Below are positions 54,913 to 63,112 of a stretch of 64,000 nucleotides of DNA, piece by piece. How positions within the stretch are numbered: the first letter of the stretch is position 1; every line of letters starts with the position of its first letter. The DNA comes from Streptomyces sp. ICBB 8177 (GTDB lineage: Bacteria > Actinomycetota > Actinomycetes > Streptomycetales > Streptomycetaceae). The position numbers and the translations under genes are program-made. Below the pieces are notes generated by a model. The model was given only the letters and a program-made list of their open reading frames with translations, did not search any database and was not told the origin of the DNA. The stretch is taken from positions 627,965 through 691,964 of the forward strand of contig NZ_NSKH01000018.1 in assembly GCF_003144095.1 (NCBI RefSeq). The letters are read 5' to 3'.

Positions 54913-55287
54913 ATGCTGACGGTCGACTCGACGCGGGCCGGGATAGCCGAGGCCCGCGACGCCGCGCAGGCGTACCTGGGCGAGTCCTGCCCGTGGGCGG
55001 ATCGCGGTGCCGTGGTGCTGGTGGCGTCGGAGCTGATCACCAACGCGGTGCGGCACGCCGGCGGCTGGTGGCGCATGCGGCTGCTGGCGGCAGACGGGCT
55101 GCTGACGATGGAGGTCGAGGACGCGAGCCCGCTGCCGCCCCGGCCCCGGCCCGCCCAACTGGACGGAGGGGGCGGGCTGGGCTGGCACCTGGTCAGGCGG
55201 CTGGCCGGCCAGGTGGAGGTACGCCCCGGGGAGTCGGGCAAGGTGGTCCGGGTCAGCTGGACGGCGCCCTCGCCCGCCACGGTGTGA
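54913..55287 (+). CDS. RsbW-like ATP-binding (HATPase_c) regulatory protein
   Basis: A 124-residue HATPase_c protein: N-box LVASELITNAVRHAGGWWRM, G1 VEDASPLPPRP, G2 GGLGWHLVRRLAGQVEVRPG. These are the hallmarks of the large Streptomyces family of small ATP-binding anti-sigma or STAS-kinase-like proteins. No sigma gene is adjacent; phosphatases flank it on both sides. ATG 54913 follows GGGCGAGGGG. Confidence 0.85.
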   Translation: MLTVDSTRAGIAEARDAAQAYLGESCPWADRGAVVLVASELITNAVRHAGGWWRMRLLAADGLLTMEVEDASPLPPRPRPAQLDGGGGLGWHLVRRLAGQVEVRPGESGKVVRVSWTAPSPATV

Positions 55288-55295
55288 ACCGCCAC

Positions 55296-55311
55296 GTGTC
55301 CGGGCGGACAC
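55296..55311. terminator. Small hairpin between convergent genes
   Basis: GTGTCCG (55296-55302) and CGGACAC (55305-55311) form a tight 7-bp stem with a 2-base turn between the ATPase and MarR stops. A weak terminator candidate. Confidence 0.35.
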
Positions 55312-55335
55312 CAGGGCTCAGGTGTGGTGAACGTC

Positions 55336-55815
55336 TCAGGCCGTGCGGGCGTCGGCGTCCGCCGTGCCGTCGGACATCTGGTCCGCGGCGGTCGCGCAGA
55401 ACGCCTCCAGGCCGTCCAGCAACGCGGACCGCTTCGCGGGCGGCATCCGCTCGACGACCGTGCGCAGTTCCCGCTCGCGCCGGGAGCGCAGGTCACCCAG
55501 GAACTCGCGGCCACGCGCGCTGACCCGTAGCCGCACCTCACGCCGGCTGGTGTCGCTGGTGGCCCGCTCCACGAAGCCCACGGCCTCCAGCCGGTCGCAC
55601 AGCCGGCTCATCGACGGCGGCGTGGAGCCCAGCGCCTCGGCCAGGGTGCGCAGATTGATGCCCTCGTTGTGTTCCAGGATGAACAGCACCCGCAGCTGCG
55701 AGGTGGACACCGGCGCGGTCGACGCCCGGCCCCACAGCACTTCCAGCAGCTCCGCGGCCACGGAGGCGACGCGGGCCACCTCGTCGGGCTGACGGCGCTG
55801 GGCGGAAGGACTCAC
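55336..55815 (-). CDS. MarR-family transcriptional regulator
   Basis: A 159-residue winged-helix regulator: VSTSQLRVLFILEHNEGINL, LRTLAEALGSTPPSMSRLCDRLEAVGFVER (helix-turn-helix and recognition helix), EVRLRVSARGREFLGDL wing. It is clearly paralogous to the MarR gene at 57247-57711 (same SRLCDRLEA core and LxxGLxAF end). The GTG at 55815 has GGAGG only one base upstream, so the true start may be elsewhere in the same frame. Flanks an atypical PP2C gene. Ligand unknown. Confidence 0.85.
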   Translation of the reverse strand: MSPSAQRRQPDEVARVASVAAELLEVLWGRASTAPVSTSQLRVLFILEHNEGINLRTLAEALGSTPPSMSRLCDRLEAVGFVERATSDTSRREVRLRVSARGREFLGDLRSRRERELRTVVERMPPAKRSALLDGLEAFCATAADQMSDGTADADARTA

Positions 55816-55908
55816 GCCTCCACTCTCGCAGGCCGCGGCGCCCACTGTCAGCGCGGCACGGGCAGCCGCGCCCGCGAACCGCCGCAAATGCGGCCCAAAC
55901 CGGCGGAG

Positions 55909-55933
55909 GGGTAGCGCGCCGAGGACGGGGTAG
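55909..55933 (+). promoter_or_regulatory. Possible SigB-type promoter for the GAF-PP2C gene
   Basis: GGGT (55909-55912), 15 bases, GGGTAG (55928-55933), 75 bases before GTG 56008. It fits GNNT-N15-GGGTA with G as last base, and repeats the layout before the formate dehydrogenase genes. Confidence 0.35.
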
Positions 55934-56007
55934 CTGCCACACCATGGGGAACGCACCCGCCCGCCCGGGCCGCCGGGCCGTCTGCCCGCCGCACGCCGGG
56001 AGCCGCT

Positions 56008-57192
56008 GTGACCGCCGCTGACGGCGGTCTGGCGGGGATCTGCGGTGCGGCCCTGCGCTCCGCACCGCCGCACGCCCTCGTCCCGGCCGCCGCCGAACTG
56101 CTGGCCGAGCACGCCGGGGCGAAGGGCTGCGACGTGCTGCTCGTCGACTACGGGCTCACCGTGCTCCAGCCCGTCGCCGAGGAGCCCCGGCCCGAGGACG
56201 CCGTCCCGCTCGACCAGGGCCCGCTCGGCCGCGCCTTCGCCGCCCAGGAGGCCGTCGTCGGCAGCGACGAGCACGGCGTCACCGTCCACCTGCCGCTGTC
56301 GGTGCGCGGCGACCGGCTCGGAGCGCTGCGGGTGCGACTGCCCGCGGGCACGCCGTACGCACGAGACACCGCGCCGCTGCTGGACTTCGCCGACGTGCTC
56401 GCGCACGAGATCGTCGCCGCGGGGCGCCACACCGACCTGTACCTGCGCTCCCGGCGCCGCCGCAGGCTCACCCTCGCGGCCGAGATGCAGTGGCAGCTGC
56501 TGCCCGGCCTAGGCTGCGTCCGCGACGAGTACGCCATCGGCGGTCACCTGGAGCCCAGTTACGCCATCGGCGGCGACAACTTCGACTGGAGCACCGGCGA
56601 ACGCCGGCTTCTGGTCGCCGTCACCGACGGCCTGGGCCAGGGCATCGACGCCACGTTGCTCACCTCACTGACGGTCGGCGCGCTGCGCAACGCCCGCCGC
56701 GCCGGGCTCCCACTCGGCGATCAGGCGCGTCTGGCCGACCAGGCCGTGCACGCGCAGTACGCGGGCAAACGGCACGCCTCCACCGTCCTGCTGGAGTTCG
56801 ACGTCCCCACCGGCACCGTCCGCGCCGTCGACGCGGGCTCGCCCAGGGTGCTGCGGCAGCGCGGCGGACGGGTCGAGGCCGTTCCCCTGGAGGCGCAACT
56901 GCCGCTCGGCATGTTCGAAGAGACGCCCTACGAGGAGCAGACCTTCGAGGTCCTGCCGGGAGACCGGCTGGTCGTGGTCAGCAGCGGGGTGCACACCGCT
57001 CGCTCGCGCGACGGTGACACCTTCGGGGACCAGGCACTCCACAGGGCGGTCGCCGAAAGCCGGCTCGCCCCGCCCTACGAGACCGCCCGCTCGGTGGTGC
57101 GCGGCCTGACGCGGTACCTGGACAGTCCCGAACTGTCGGCCGACGCGGCGGTGGTGGTCATCGACTGGTACGGGCCGGACGGGAGAACGTGA
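56008..57192 (+). CDS. GAF-SpoIIE (PP2C-like) protein with a degenerate phosphatase site
   Basis: A 394-residue protein starting at GTG 56008. Residues about 15-140 form a GAF-like sensor domain. Residues about 150-390 are a SpoIIE/PP2C fold: IGGDNFDWSTGERRLLVAVTDGLGQGIDATLLTSL carries the first metal-binding Asp and the second within VTDG. But the motif that reads YTDG in active members is SSGVHTAR here (Asp replaced by Ser), and the terminal DD motif is SADAAVVVI. This strongly suggests reduced or absent phosphatase activity, compared with the intact enzyme at 53440-54654. It could act by binding its STAS partner or sensing. A putative SigB-type promoter lies upstream. Confidence 0.85.
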   Translation: MTAADGGLAGICGAALRSAPPHALVPAAAELLAEHAGAKGCDVLLVDYGLTVLQPVAEEPRPEDAVPLDQGPLGRAFAAQEAVVGSDEHGVTVHLPLSVRGDRLGALRVRLPAGTPYARDTAPLLDFADVLAHEIVAAGRHTDLYLRSRRRRRLTLAAEMQWQLLPGLGCVRDEYAIGGHLEPSYAIGGDNFDWSTGERRLLVAVTDGLGQGIDATLLTSLTVGALRNARRAGLPLGDQARLADQAVHAQYAGKRHASTVLLEFDVPTGTVRAVDAGSPRVLRQRGGRVEAVPLEAQLPLGMFEETPYEEQTFEVLPGDRLVVVSSGVHTARSRDGDTFGDQALHRAVAESRLAPPYETARSVVRGLTRYLDSPELSADAAVVVIDWYGPDGRT

Positions 57193-57246
57193 ACGACGCC
57201 CCCGCCGCGAAGGACGCTCCGCCCGCGCCGCCGCCGGCGCGAAGGG

Positions 57247-57711
57247 TCACGCCCGTGGCCGCAGCGCCGCGTAGGCCTCACGGAACGCCCGCAGACCCCG
57301 TGCGAGATCGCCGCGGCGCTCCTCGGGCATCGCGCCCAGCACCTCGCCCAGGTCCCGCTCCCGCCGGTCCGCCACCTCGGCCAGGAGCGCGCGCCCGGCG
57401 GGGGTGAGGGTCAGCAGGATCTCGCGGCGGTTGTCCGGGTGGGCCAGCCGGTCCAGCAGCCCGGCCGCCTCCAGCCGGTCGCACAGCCTGCTGGCGGCGG
57501 GCGACGTGGTGCACAGCGCCTCGGCCAGTCCCGTCATGTTGAGCGGTGGTCCCGCCTCGGTCACCTCCAGCACCCGCAGTTGCAGCGGCGACAGACGTGG
57601 ACTGACCCGCCGCGGGGCCCGGGACCACAGACACGCCAAAGTCCGGACGGCGTCCGCCAGTTCGCGAACGCCGTCCGGCGGTCCGGGCTCCGTGCCGGGC
57701 TCAGCGGCCAT
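57247..57711 (-). CDS. MarR-family transcriptional regulator (paralog of 55336-55815)
   Basis: A 154-residue regulator: SPLQLRVLEVTEAGPPLNMTG, LAEALCTTSPAASRLCDRLEAAGLLDRL, NRREILLTLTPAGRALLAEV. It shares the unusual SRLCDRLEA recognition-helix end and the C-terminal LxxGLRAF pattern with 55336-55815. The ATG at 57711 overlaps the STAS gene end by 11 bases, so STAS and MarR are translated from one transcript. It has a different DNA-recognition helix from its paralog, so its operator may differ. Confidence 0.85.
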   Translation of the reverse strand: MAAEPGTEPGPPDGVRELADAVRTLACLWSRAPRRVSPRLSPLQLRVLEVTEAGPPLNMTGLAEALCTTSPAASRLCDRLEAAGLLDRLAHPDNRREILLTLTPAGRALLAEVADRRERDLGEVLGAMPEERRGDLARGLRAFREAYAALRPRA

Positions 57712-58210
57712 CCGTCCGGGGCCCGGTCTGTTCGGGTACGCCCCCGCTCTCGCCCCGGTCCCGCGGCTCCCGCGCGTCCTGCGGGGGCAGCGTGCCGATC
57801 CCCTTGCGGTCCTCGTCGGGCAGCCCACCCGTCGCGCCGCTGAGCGAGTCGGCGCGGGCCGCCTCCACCGCCTGCTCGACGGTGTCGTGGACAGGAGTGT
57901 TGAGGTTCACACCTGTCAGCTCCAGCAGGCGGCGCACTGCGCTGGTGGGCGCGGCGATGCGCACGGTGCCGTCCACCAGCCGCACCTCGCGGTTGACCCG
58001 CAGCACGATGTTCAGGCCGGAGGAGTCCATGAAGGGCACTTCCTCCATGTCGAGCACCAGGTGCTTTCTGCCGTGCGCGATCTGGTTGGCCAGCTGGTGG
58101 TGGAGCTTGGTGGCGGTGTCCACGTCCAGCTCGCCGCCGATCCTCACCACAGCGAGCCACGACTCGGGAACGGCCACCTCGACCACGAGCGGGGCGATCT
58201 CCATTGGCAC
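57701..58210 (-). CDS. STAS-domain anti-sigma factor antagonist with a long tail
   Basis: A 169-residue protein. The STAS domain (residues about 5-115) has VVRIGGELDVDTATKLHHQLANQI and HLVLDMEEVPFMDSSGLNIVLRVNREVRLVDG, with phosphorylatable Ser in DSSGL. A charged tail of 50 residues follows. GTG at 58210 is preferred because GGAGG sits eight bases upstream; ATG 58204 is possible. It is co-transcribed with the MarR gene, an unusual pairing. A candidate SigB-type promoter lies upstream (58273-58249). Confidence 0.85.
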   Translation of the reverse strand: MPMEIAPLVVEVAVPESWLAVVRIGGELDVDTATKLHHQLANQIAHGRKHLVLDMEEVPFMDSSGLNIVLRVNREVRLVDGTVRIAAPTSAVRRLLELTGVNLNTPVHDTVEQAVEAARADSLSGATGGLPDEDRKGIGTLPPQDAREPRDRGESGGVPEQTGPRTDGR

Positions 58211-58248
58211 GACGTGTACCTCCACGAACTCGGATGTATGAGCGGCGG

Positions 58249-58273
58249 TTACCCAGGGCCGCCGCTTCCATTC
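58249..58273 (-). promoter_or_regulatory. Possible SigB-type promoter for the STAS-MarR operon
   Basis: Minus strand GAAT (58273-58270), 15 bases, GGGTAA (58254-58249). It fits GNNT-N15-GGGTA with A last, 39 bases before GTG 58210. Confidence 0.4.
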
Positions 58274-58387
58274 GTCCCGTTCGCCGCCCGCCCTCTGCGG
58301 ACGGCCTGTCAGGCATGATTCGGCCCCGAGTGGCAAAACGTCCAGGAGTGACGCCCGAGTGAACACGAACGATCGCGGAGGTTCCCG

Positions 58388-58807
58388 ATGCCGAAGGTCT
58401 TCGACCGGTCCGCCGGTCCGCGGAGCCGCTCTCGCGACCTTCTGCTCGGGACCGCGGGCGCGGGTGCCGCGGACGCCAGGGACCTGGTGCGCGAGGTGCT
58501 GGAAGGCGGCCTCGACGGGCGGCGCACGGCGCGGCCCGACAGCGACGTGGTGCTGGCCGTGTCCGAACTGGTCACCAACGCCCTGCGGCACTGCGCCGGC
58601 CCGGCCCGCATGCGGGTCGTCCCGCGTGAGGACGGTCTGCTGGTCGAGGTGCACGACGACTCGCAGAACCCGGCACGGCCGCGCGACGCGCACAGCGACG
58701 GAACGGGTGGCTACGGCCTGCACATCGTCGAGGTCCTCGCCGACCGCTGGGGCAACCGCCGGACACCGCGCGGCAAGGCGGTGTGGGCGCTGTTCGCCTG
58801 GAGGTAG
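58388..58807 (+). CDS. RsbW-like ATP-binding (HATPase_c) regulatory protein
   Basis: A 139-residue HATPase_c protein. N-box: VVLAVSELVTNALRHCAGPARM. G1: VHDDSQNPARP. G2: GGYGLHIVEVLADRWG. It is of the family of small Streptomyces ATPases that partner STAS proteins and SigB-type factors. Divergent from the STAS-MarR operon and about 180 bp from it, so the pairing with the STAS protein is a reasonable inference. Confidence 0.85.
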   Translation: MPKVFDRSAGPRSRSRDLLLGTAGAGAADARDLVREVLEGGLDGRRTARPDSDVVLAVSELVTNALRHCAGPARMRVVPREDGLLVEVHDDSQNPARPRDAHSDGTGGYGLHIVEVLADRWGNRRTPRGKAVWALFAWR

Positions 58808-58887
58808 CGCGACCGGCATCCGGTGACCGCAGGCGGCTCTCGGATTCCGCGCCGTATACGTGGTGCGCGGACGGGCAGACGCTCTGC

Positions 58888-60459
58888 ATGGCACAGACGC
58901 ATACGGAACGGGAAGGAAAGTTCGAGGGACTGGGCGACGGGCCCCTGCCGGCCCTGGACGGTCTGCCGGGCGTGGCCCGGGTGGCGCCGGGGGAGCCGGA
59001 GGAACTGGACGCCCTCTACTACGACACGCCCGGCCTGGCTCTGCTCGGCGCGGGCTCCACCCTGCGGCGCAGGACCGGCGGTCACGACGCGGGGTGGCAT
59101 CTGAAGACCCCCGCGAAGGACGGAGCTCGCCACGAGACCCGGGTTTCGGCGGCCGACGGGGAAGGGGAGGCGCCGCCGGGCGAGATCACCCGGCTGGTCA
59201 GGGCCCGGGCGCGGGGGCGCCAGGTGGTGCCGGTCGCCCGGCTGCGTACCCACCGCGAGCGACTGCTGCTCCTGGACGCCCGCGACCGCCTCCTCGCGGA
59301 GGTCGCCGTCGACCGGGTCTCGGGACAGGTGCTCGGCACGGTACGGACCGACGGCGAACGGGAGGGCGAGCCGCCGGGCGACCGGACCGTGCTGACCGCC
59401 TGGTCGGAGGTCGAGGTGGAACTCGACCGCGGCGACGAGGCCCTGCTCACAGCGGTCGGCAAACGCCTGCGCAAGGGCGGGCTGCGCCCCGGCGGCCATC
59501 CCTCCAAGCTCCAGCACGCGCTGGCCGCTGCCGGAGCCGCACCGCGTCCGCCCGCCCGCCCGGCCCCCGGCAGCGCGGGCGCCGTCGTACTGGACCGGCT
59601 GCGCACGCAGACCGAGGCCCTGCTGACCCTGGACGCCGCCGTGCGCGCCGACGAACCGGACTCCGTGCACCGCATGCGGGTCGCGGTGCGTCGGCTGCGG
59701 TCGGCCCTGAAGACCTACCGCGGACTCTTCCTGCCCGGCAGCACCCGGGAACTGGAACGCGGGCTGCGCCGGCTCAGCCGGACCCTGGGAGAGGCCCGGG
59801 ACCACGAGGTGCTGGGGGAGCGGCTGGGCGACGACCTGGCGGCGCTGGCCGCCGACCCGGCCACCGCGGCGCTGACCGGCACGGGCGCGGGGCGGATCAC
59901 CGGCGAGGAGGCGCGGGCCTACCGCACCGCGTGGCGCGGCGTCGTCGAGGTGCTCGACAGCGGTCGCTACTTCGCGCTGCTGGACGCGCTGTGCGCCTGG
60001 CTGGCCGATCCGCCGTTCGGCTCGAAGGCGGAACGCACGGCGCGCGGGCGCCTGGAGAAGGCCGTGCGCCGCCGTCGCAAGAAGCTGCTGGCGCGCGCCG
60101 ACCACGCGTTGACGCTGGAACGCGGCCCGGCCCGCGACGAGGCGCTGCACGCCACGCGAAGGGCGGCCAAGCACCTGCGGTACGCGGCGGAGACGGCCCG
60201 GCCGGTGGTGGGCAAGCCGGCGCGGAAGCTGGCGAAGCGAGCCAAGGCGGTCCAGAAGCTGCTCGGTGAGCACCAGGACTCGGTCGTCGCCCGCCGCGCC
60301 CTGCCCCTGCTCGCCGACCGTGCCCACCGCAAGGGCGAGGAGACCTTCGGCCACGGGCTGCTGTACGCGTACGAGGGCGGCCGGGCGCAGGAGGCGTTCG
60401 CCGCGGTGCCGGGCGCGTTGCGGAAGGTGTCGAAGCGGCGTCTGAGGCACTGGCGATGA
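58888..60459 (+). CDS. CYTH-CHAD domain protein (predicted polyphosphate/triphosphate-binding)
   Basis: A 523-residue protein. The CYTH domain (residues 1-200) begins with TEREGKFEG, the ExExK metal-triphosphate motif, and has LDALYYDTPGLALLGAGSTLRRRTGG. The CHAD domain (about 230-520) is helical and His/Arg-rich (SVHRMRVAVRRLRSALKTYRGLF, LHATRRAAKHLRYAAETARPV, KLLGEHQDSVVARR), positions that bind polyphosphate. It probably hydrolyses or senses inorganic polyphosphate or triphosphate. ATG 58888. A long palindromic terminator begins four bases after its stop. Confidence 0.92.
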   Translation: MAQTHTEREGKFEGLGDGPLPALDGLPGVARVAPGEPEELDALYYDTPGLALLGAGSTLRRRTGGHDAGWHLKTPAKDGARHETRVSAADGEGEAPPGEITRLVRARARGRQVVPVARLRTHRERLLLLDARDRLLAEVAVDRVSGQVLGTVRTDGEREGEPPGDRTVLTAWSEVEVELDRGDEALLTAVGKRLRKGGLRPGGHPSKLQHALAAAGAAPRPPARPAPGSAGAVVLDRLRTQTEALLTLDAAVRADEPDSVHRMRVAVRRLRSALKTYRGLFLPGSTRELERGLRRLSRTLGEARDHEVLGERLGDDLAALAADPATAALTGTGAGRITGEEARAYRTAWRGVVEVLDSGRYFALLDALCAWLADPPFGSKAERTARGRLEKAVRRRRKKLLARADHALTLERGPARDEALHATRRAAKHLRYAAETARPVVGKPARKLAKRAKAVQKLLGEHQDSVVARRALPLLADRAHRKGEETFGHGLLYAYEGGRAQEAFAAVPGALRKVSKRRLRHWR

Positions 60460-60463
60460 ACAC

Positions 60464-60497
60464 CACTGAGGGGCCCGGCGCGCCGGGCCCCTCAGTG
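60464..60497. terminator. Perfect 34-bp palindromic terminator
   Basis: Seventeen-base arms (60464-60480 and 60481-60497) meet without an unpaired spacer; the central GCGC would form the loop in RNA. It lies between the CYTH/CHAD gene and the convergent sigma factor gene. Confidence 0.85.
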
Positions 60498-60550
60498 AGC
60501 GCTGGTATCAACGTGTACGACGGCTTCCCATCGCGCCGGACGGCGCTGGA

Positions 60551-61387
60551 TCAGTCCTCGGTCAGCAACTGGGTGCGCAGCCGGGTCAGGGTCCGGCTCA
60601 GCAGCCGGGAGACGTGCATCTGGGAGATGCCCAGCTCGGCCCCGATCGCGGCCTGCGTCATGTCCGCGCCGAACCGCATCGACAGGATGGTCCGCTCGCG
60701 GTCGGGCAGACGCGCGATCAGCGGCTTGAGGGCGGTCAGGTTGTCGACGCCCTCAAGCGCGGGGTCCTCGGCCCCGATGCGGTTGGCCCACGCGGTGCCG
60801 TCGTCCTCCTCGTCACCGGCCTGCGCGTCGATGGAACCGGCGCTGTAGGCGTTGGCGGCGATCCTGGCCTCCAGGACCTCCTCCTCGGTGATGTTCAGCC
60901 GCTCGGCCAGCTCGCCGACGGTGGGGGCGCGGTCCAGCTCGGCGCTGAGCGCGTCGGTGGCCTTGGCCAGGTCGATGCGCAGCTCCTGAAGCCTGCGCGG
61001 CACCCGCACGGCCCAGCTGGTGTCGCGGAAGAACCGCTTGATCTCGCCGACGATGGTCGGCAGCGCGAAGGTGACGAACTCGACGCCGTAGTCCGGGTCG
61101 AAACGGTCGACCGCCTTGATCAGCCCGATCGTCCCGACCTGGAGGATGTCCTCCATCTGGTCGGCTCGGTTGCCGAACCGCTTCGCCGCGAAGCGGACGA
61201 GCGCCATGTTCAGCTCGATCAGGGTGTTGCGTACGTACTGGTACTCCTCGGTGCCCTCCTCAAGGCGTCCCAGGCGCGCGAACATGACCTTGGACATGTC
61301 ACGCACCTCGGCCACCGACGCCCCCGTCGTGTCGATCGGGGTGTCGACCGCCGTGGTGCTGACCTGTTCTACGAGCTGGACCGACAT
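60551..61387 (-). CDS. RNA polymerase sigma factor, SigB/SigF/SigG family (likely stress sigma)
   Basis: A 278-residue alternative sigma factor. Region 2: GTIGLIKAVDRFDPDYGVEFVTFALPTIVGEIKRFFRD. Region 3: APTVGELAERLNITEEEVLEARIAANAYSAGSIDAQ. Region 4: MTQAAIGAELGISQMHVSRLLSRTLTRLR. It has an exact-looking SigB-type promoter 49 bases upstream, suggesting autoregulation as known for S. coelicolor SigB. Of the three sigma genes it is the best candidate for the factor driving the GGGTAC-type promoters in this window, but the assignment is inferred. Confidence 0.93.
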   Translation of the reverse strand: MSVQLVEQVSTTAVDTPIDTTGASVAEVRDMSKVMFARLGRLEEGTEEYQYVRNTLIELNMALVRFAAKRFGNRADQMEDILQVGTIGLIKAVDRFDPDYGVEFVTFALPTIVGEIKRFFRDTSWAVRVPRRLQELRIDLAKATDALSAELDRAPTVGELAERLNITEEEVLEARIAANAYSAGSIDAQAGDEEDDGTAWANRIGAEDPALEGVDNLTALKPLIARLPDRERTILSMRFGADMTQAAIGAELGISQMHVSRLLSRTLTRLRTQLLTED

Positions 61388-61435
61388 CGGGTCTGCCCTC
61401 CCTGGGATCCGTTTGACGCGAAGCCATGGAGGCGC

Positions 61436-61459
61436 CTACCCACACCTGAAGCGGCAAAC
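61436..61459 (-). promoter_or_regulatory. SigB-type promoter before the sigma factor gene
   Basis: Minus strand GTTT (61459-61456), 14 bases, GGGTAG (61441-61436). Only the last base departs from the consensus GGGTAY. Placed 49 bases before ATG 61387, it implies a self-activating sigma factor. Confidence 0.65.
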
Positions 61460-61585
61460 ACGAATTCTGGTACGTATTTCGAGGAGGTTCCCCGCCCGGG
61501 CGCGGGGCTACCGGCCGAAATGGCCCTTTACCAGACATAACGCCCGCGCGGGAGGGGGTGGTGCCCGGGCGGGAACCTTCCGCGT

Positions 61586-62071
61586 TCAGGCGGAACGCGC
61601 TCCCGAGGCGCCGCGGGACGCGCACAGCAGCCAGCGCGGCCGCTGCCCCGGCAGCGTCAGGCCCAGCGCGCCCAGCGCCTTGAGCAGGGCGTCGTCCCAC
61701 TCGGCGGTCTCCCGCCCCGGCACGTCGGGACCGAGGTCGGCGCACTCGCCCAGCGGCACGCGCACCACGTGGGCGGTGAGCAGGTACATCGGCGCCTGCT
61801 CCCTGCCGTACGGAGTGAGTTCCACGCCGAGGGACCGCAGCCGCTCGTCGCGCCGCAGGAAGTAGCCGTGCGCCTGCGGCGACCACCGTTCGGTGAAGCC
61901 GGTCGAGGCCAGCAGCCGGTCCTGCGCCGCCTCACGGAAGCCGCCCTCGGTGTCGGGGGAGTACCAGTCGACGGCCAACTCGCCGTATTCATCGGTTTCT
62001 TCGGCCTTCCAGCCGTCCGCGCCACCGAGGTCGTAGCCGTAGGCGAGGAGGGCGTCCGTCGGGTTGCTCAC
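61586..62071 (-). CDS. Conserved hypothetical protein (161 residues)
   Basis: Starts at GTG 62071: MSNPTDALLAYGYDLGGADGWKAEETDEYG, then SGFTERWS-like aromatic segments (SPQAHGYFLRRDERLRSLGVEL, MYLLTAHVVRVPLGE), ending in WLLCASRGASGARSA. No domain I recognise. Similar 'DALLAYGYDLGG' proteins are common in Streptomyces, often near phage- or plasmid-type genes, but nothing here supports mobility. Candidate stress promoter at 62220-62195. Confidence 0.7.
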   Translation of the reverse strand: MSNPTDALLAYGYDLGGADGWKAEETDEYGELAVDWYSPDTEGGFREAAQDRLLASTGFTERWSPQAHGYFLRRDERLRSLGVELTPYGREQAPMYLLTAHVVRVPLGECADLGPDVPGRETAEWDDALLKALGALGLTLPGQRPRWLLCASRGASGARSA

Positions 62072-62194
62072 AGGCAGTGCTCCGTAGCGGAAGGCCCGCG
62101 AGCGGCTCCCGCGGGCGTGTGGTGCCGGCGCGTCCTCTTCGTGCAACGCCACCGTGCGGTCGTGTCGTTGCGGATCGGAGCCGACTCGAACCGC

Positions 62195-62220
62195 TTACCC
62201 CGGACCGGACGGGCTGACGC
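62195..62220 (-). promoter_or_regulatory. Weak SigB-type promoter candidate
   Basis: Minus strand GCGT (62220-62217), 16 bases, GGGTAA (62200-62195). Fits the loose consensus only. Lies 124 bases before GTG 62071. Confidence 0.25.
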
Positions 62221-62233
62221 GTGGCGGTCCCGC

Positions 62234-62258
62234 GTGTAGCGGATCGGCCCCCGGGTAG
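62234..62258 (+). promoter_or_regulatory. SigB-type promoter candidate for the secreted protein
   Basis: GTGT (62234-62237), 15 bases, GGGTAG (62253-62258), 73 bases before the ATG at 62331. Confidence 0.4.
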
Positions 62259-62330
62259 CCGCAGCCCCACGCACGACCGACCATCGCGCGCCGCGGCCCG
62301 CCCGCGGGGCGCCCGACGGGAAGGACCTCC

Positions 62331-63032
62331 ATGACTGCCCGGCAGCACACCAGCACCGCCCGGCACAAGGCATACCGTCGTCGCACCCCCGCACTGCGCG
62401 CCGCGCTCACGGCCGCCGCGGGATCGGTCCTGGTGACCACGGCCGCCGCCGGTGCGCCGGCCCAGGCGGCGGCCCCGACCGCACCGCACCGGGCGGCCCC
62501 GGCGTCCACGGCCGCCCAGCGGGCGCCGGCCGACCTGCGCCGCGCCGTCGACGACCTCACCGTGCGCACCCCGGACGGTTCCGCCCTCGGCCAGGCCCGG
62601 CTCTTCGCGGTCTACCGGGACCTGCGCGCGGCGGGTGTCGACGACTGGACCGTCGTGGGCGCGGAGGACCCGGGACGGCCCGAGGTGGTGCTGCGGCTGT
62701 GGCACACGGATCCTGCGAAGGTGCGCGCCGTGCGACAGTCGATCGCGTCGGCGCTGCGGGTGACCTCGCGGGCGCACGAGGTCTACAGCGTGGGGCTGCT
62801 GGCGCCGGTCCACCCCGGCTCGGCCGCCGCACGCGGCGACGTGGCCGAGCTGACCCGGGTGGCACGCGAGGCGGGCGGTCCGGGCGCGCTGGTGGACCCG
62901 CAGCCCGATGTCGTCCACGTCCACCTGGAGGCCGACCGGCTGAGCGAGTCCGCGCTGAACGCGGTGCGGGCTCAGGCCGCCCGCACGGCCGGTTCACCGG
63001 TCGGCGCGGTCCGCGTGATCGGGGAACCGTAA
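62331..63032 (+). CDS. Predicted secreted protein of unknown function
   Basis: A 233-residue protein with an N-terminal signal region: basic start (MTARQHTSTARHKAYRRRT) then a hydrophobic segment ALRAALTAAAGSVLVTTAAA and an AQA-type cleavage site near residue 45. The twin-arginine-like 'RRRTP' before the hydrophobic stretch is suggestive but lacks the full Tat pattern. The mature part is Ala/Arg/Val-rich with a repeated fold (LRRAVDDLTVRTPDGSALGQ, PEVVLRLWHTDPAKVRAV, ALVDPQPDVVHVHLEADRL). No family recognised. Confidence 0.75.
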   Translation: MTARQHTSTARHKAYRRRTPALRAALTAAAGSVLVTTAAAGAPAQAAAPTAPHRAAPASTAAQRAPADLRRAVDDLTVRTPDGSALGQARLFAVYRDLRAAGVDDWTVVGAEDPGRPEVVLRLWHTDPAKVRAVRQSIASALRVTSRAHEVYSVGLLAPVHPGSAAARGDVAELTRVAREAGGPGALVDPQPDVVHVHLEADRLSESALNAVRAQAARTAGSPVGAVRVIGEP

Positions 63033-63112
63033 GCCCCGGCGCGCCTCGCTCGCGACCCTCACCGGAGGACAGCCGCGGTCCTCGGACATACGGATGTCAT
63101 ATGAACGCGATA

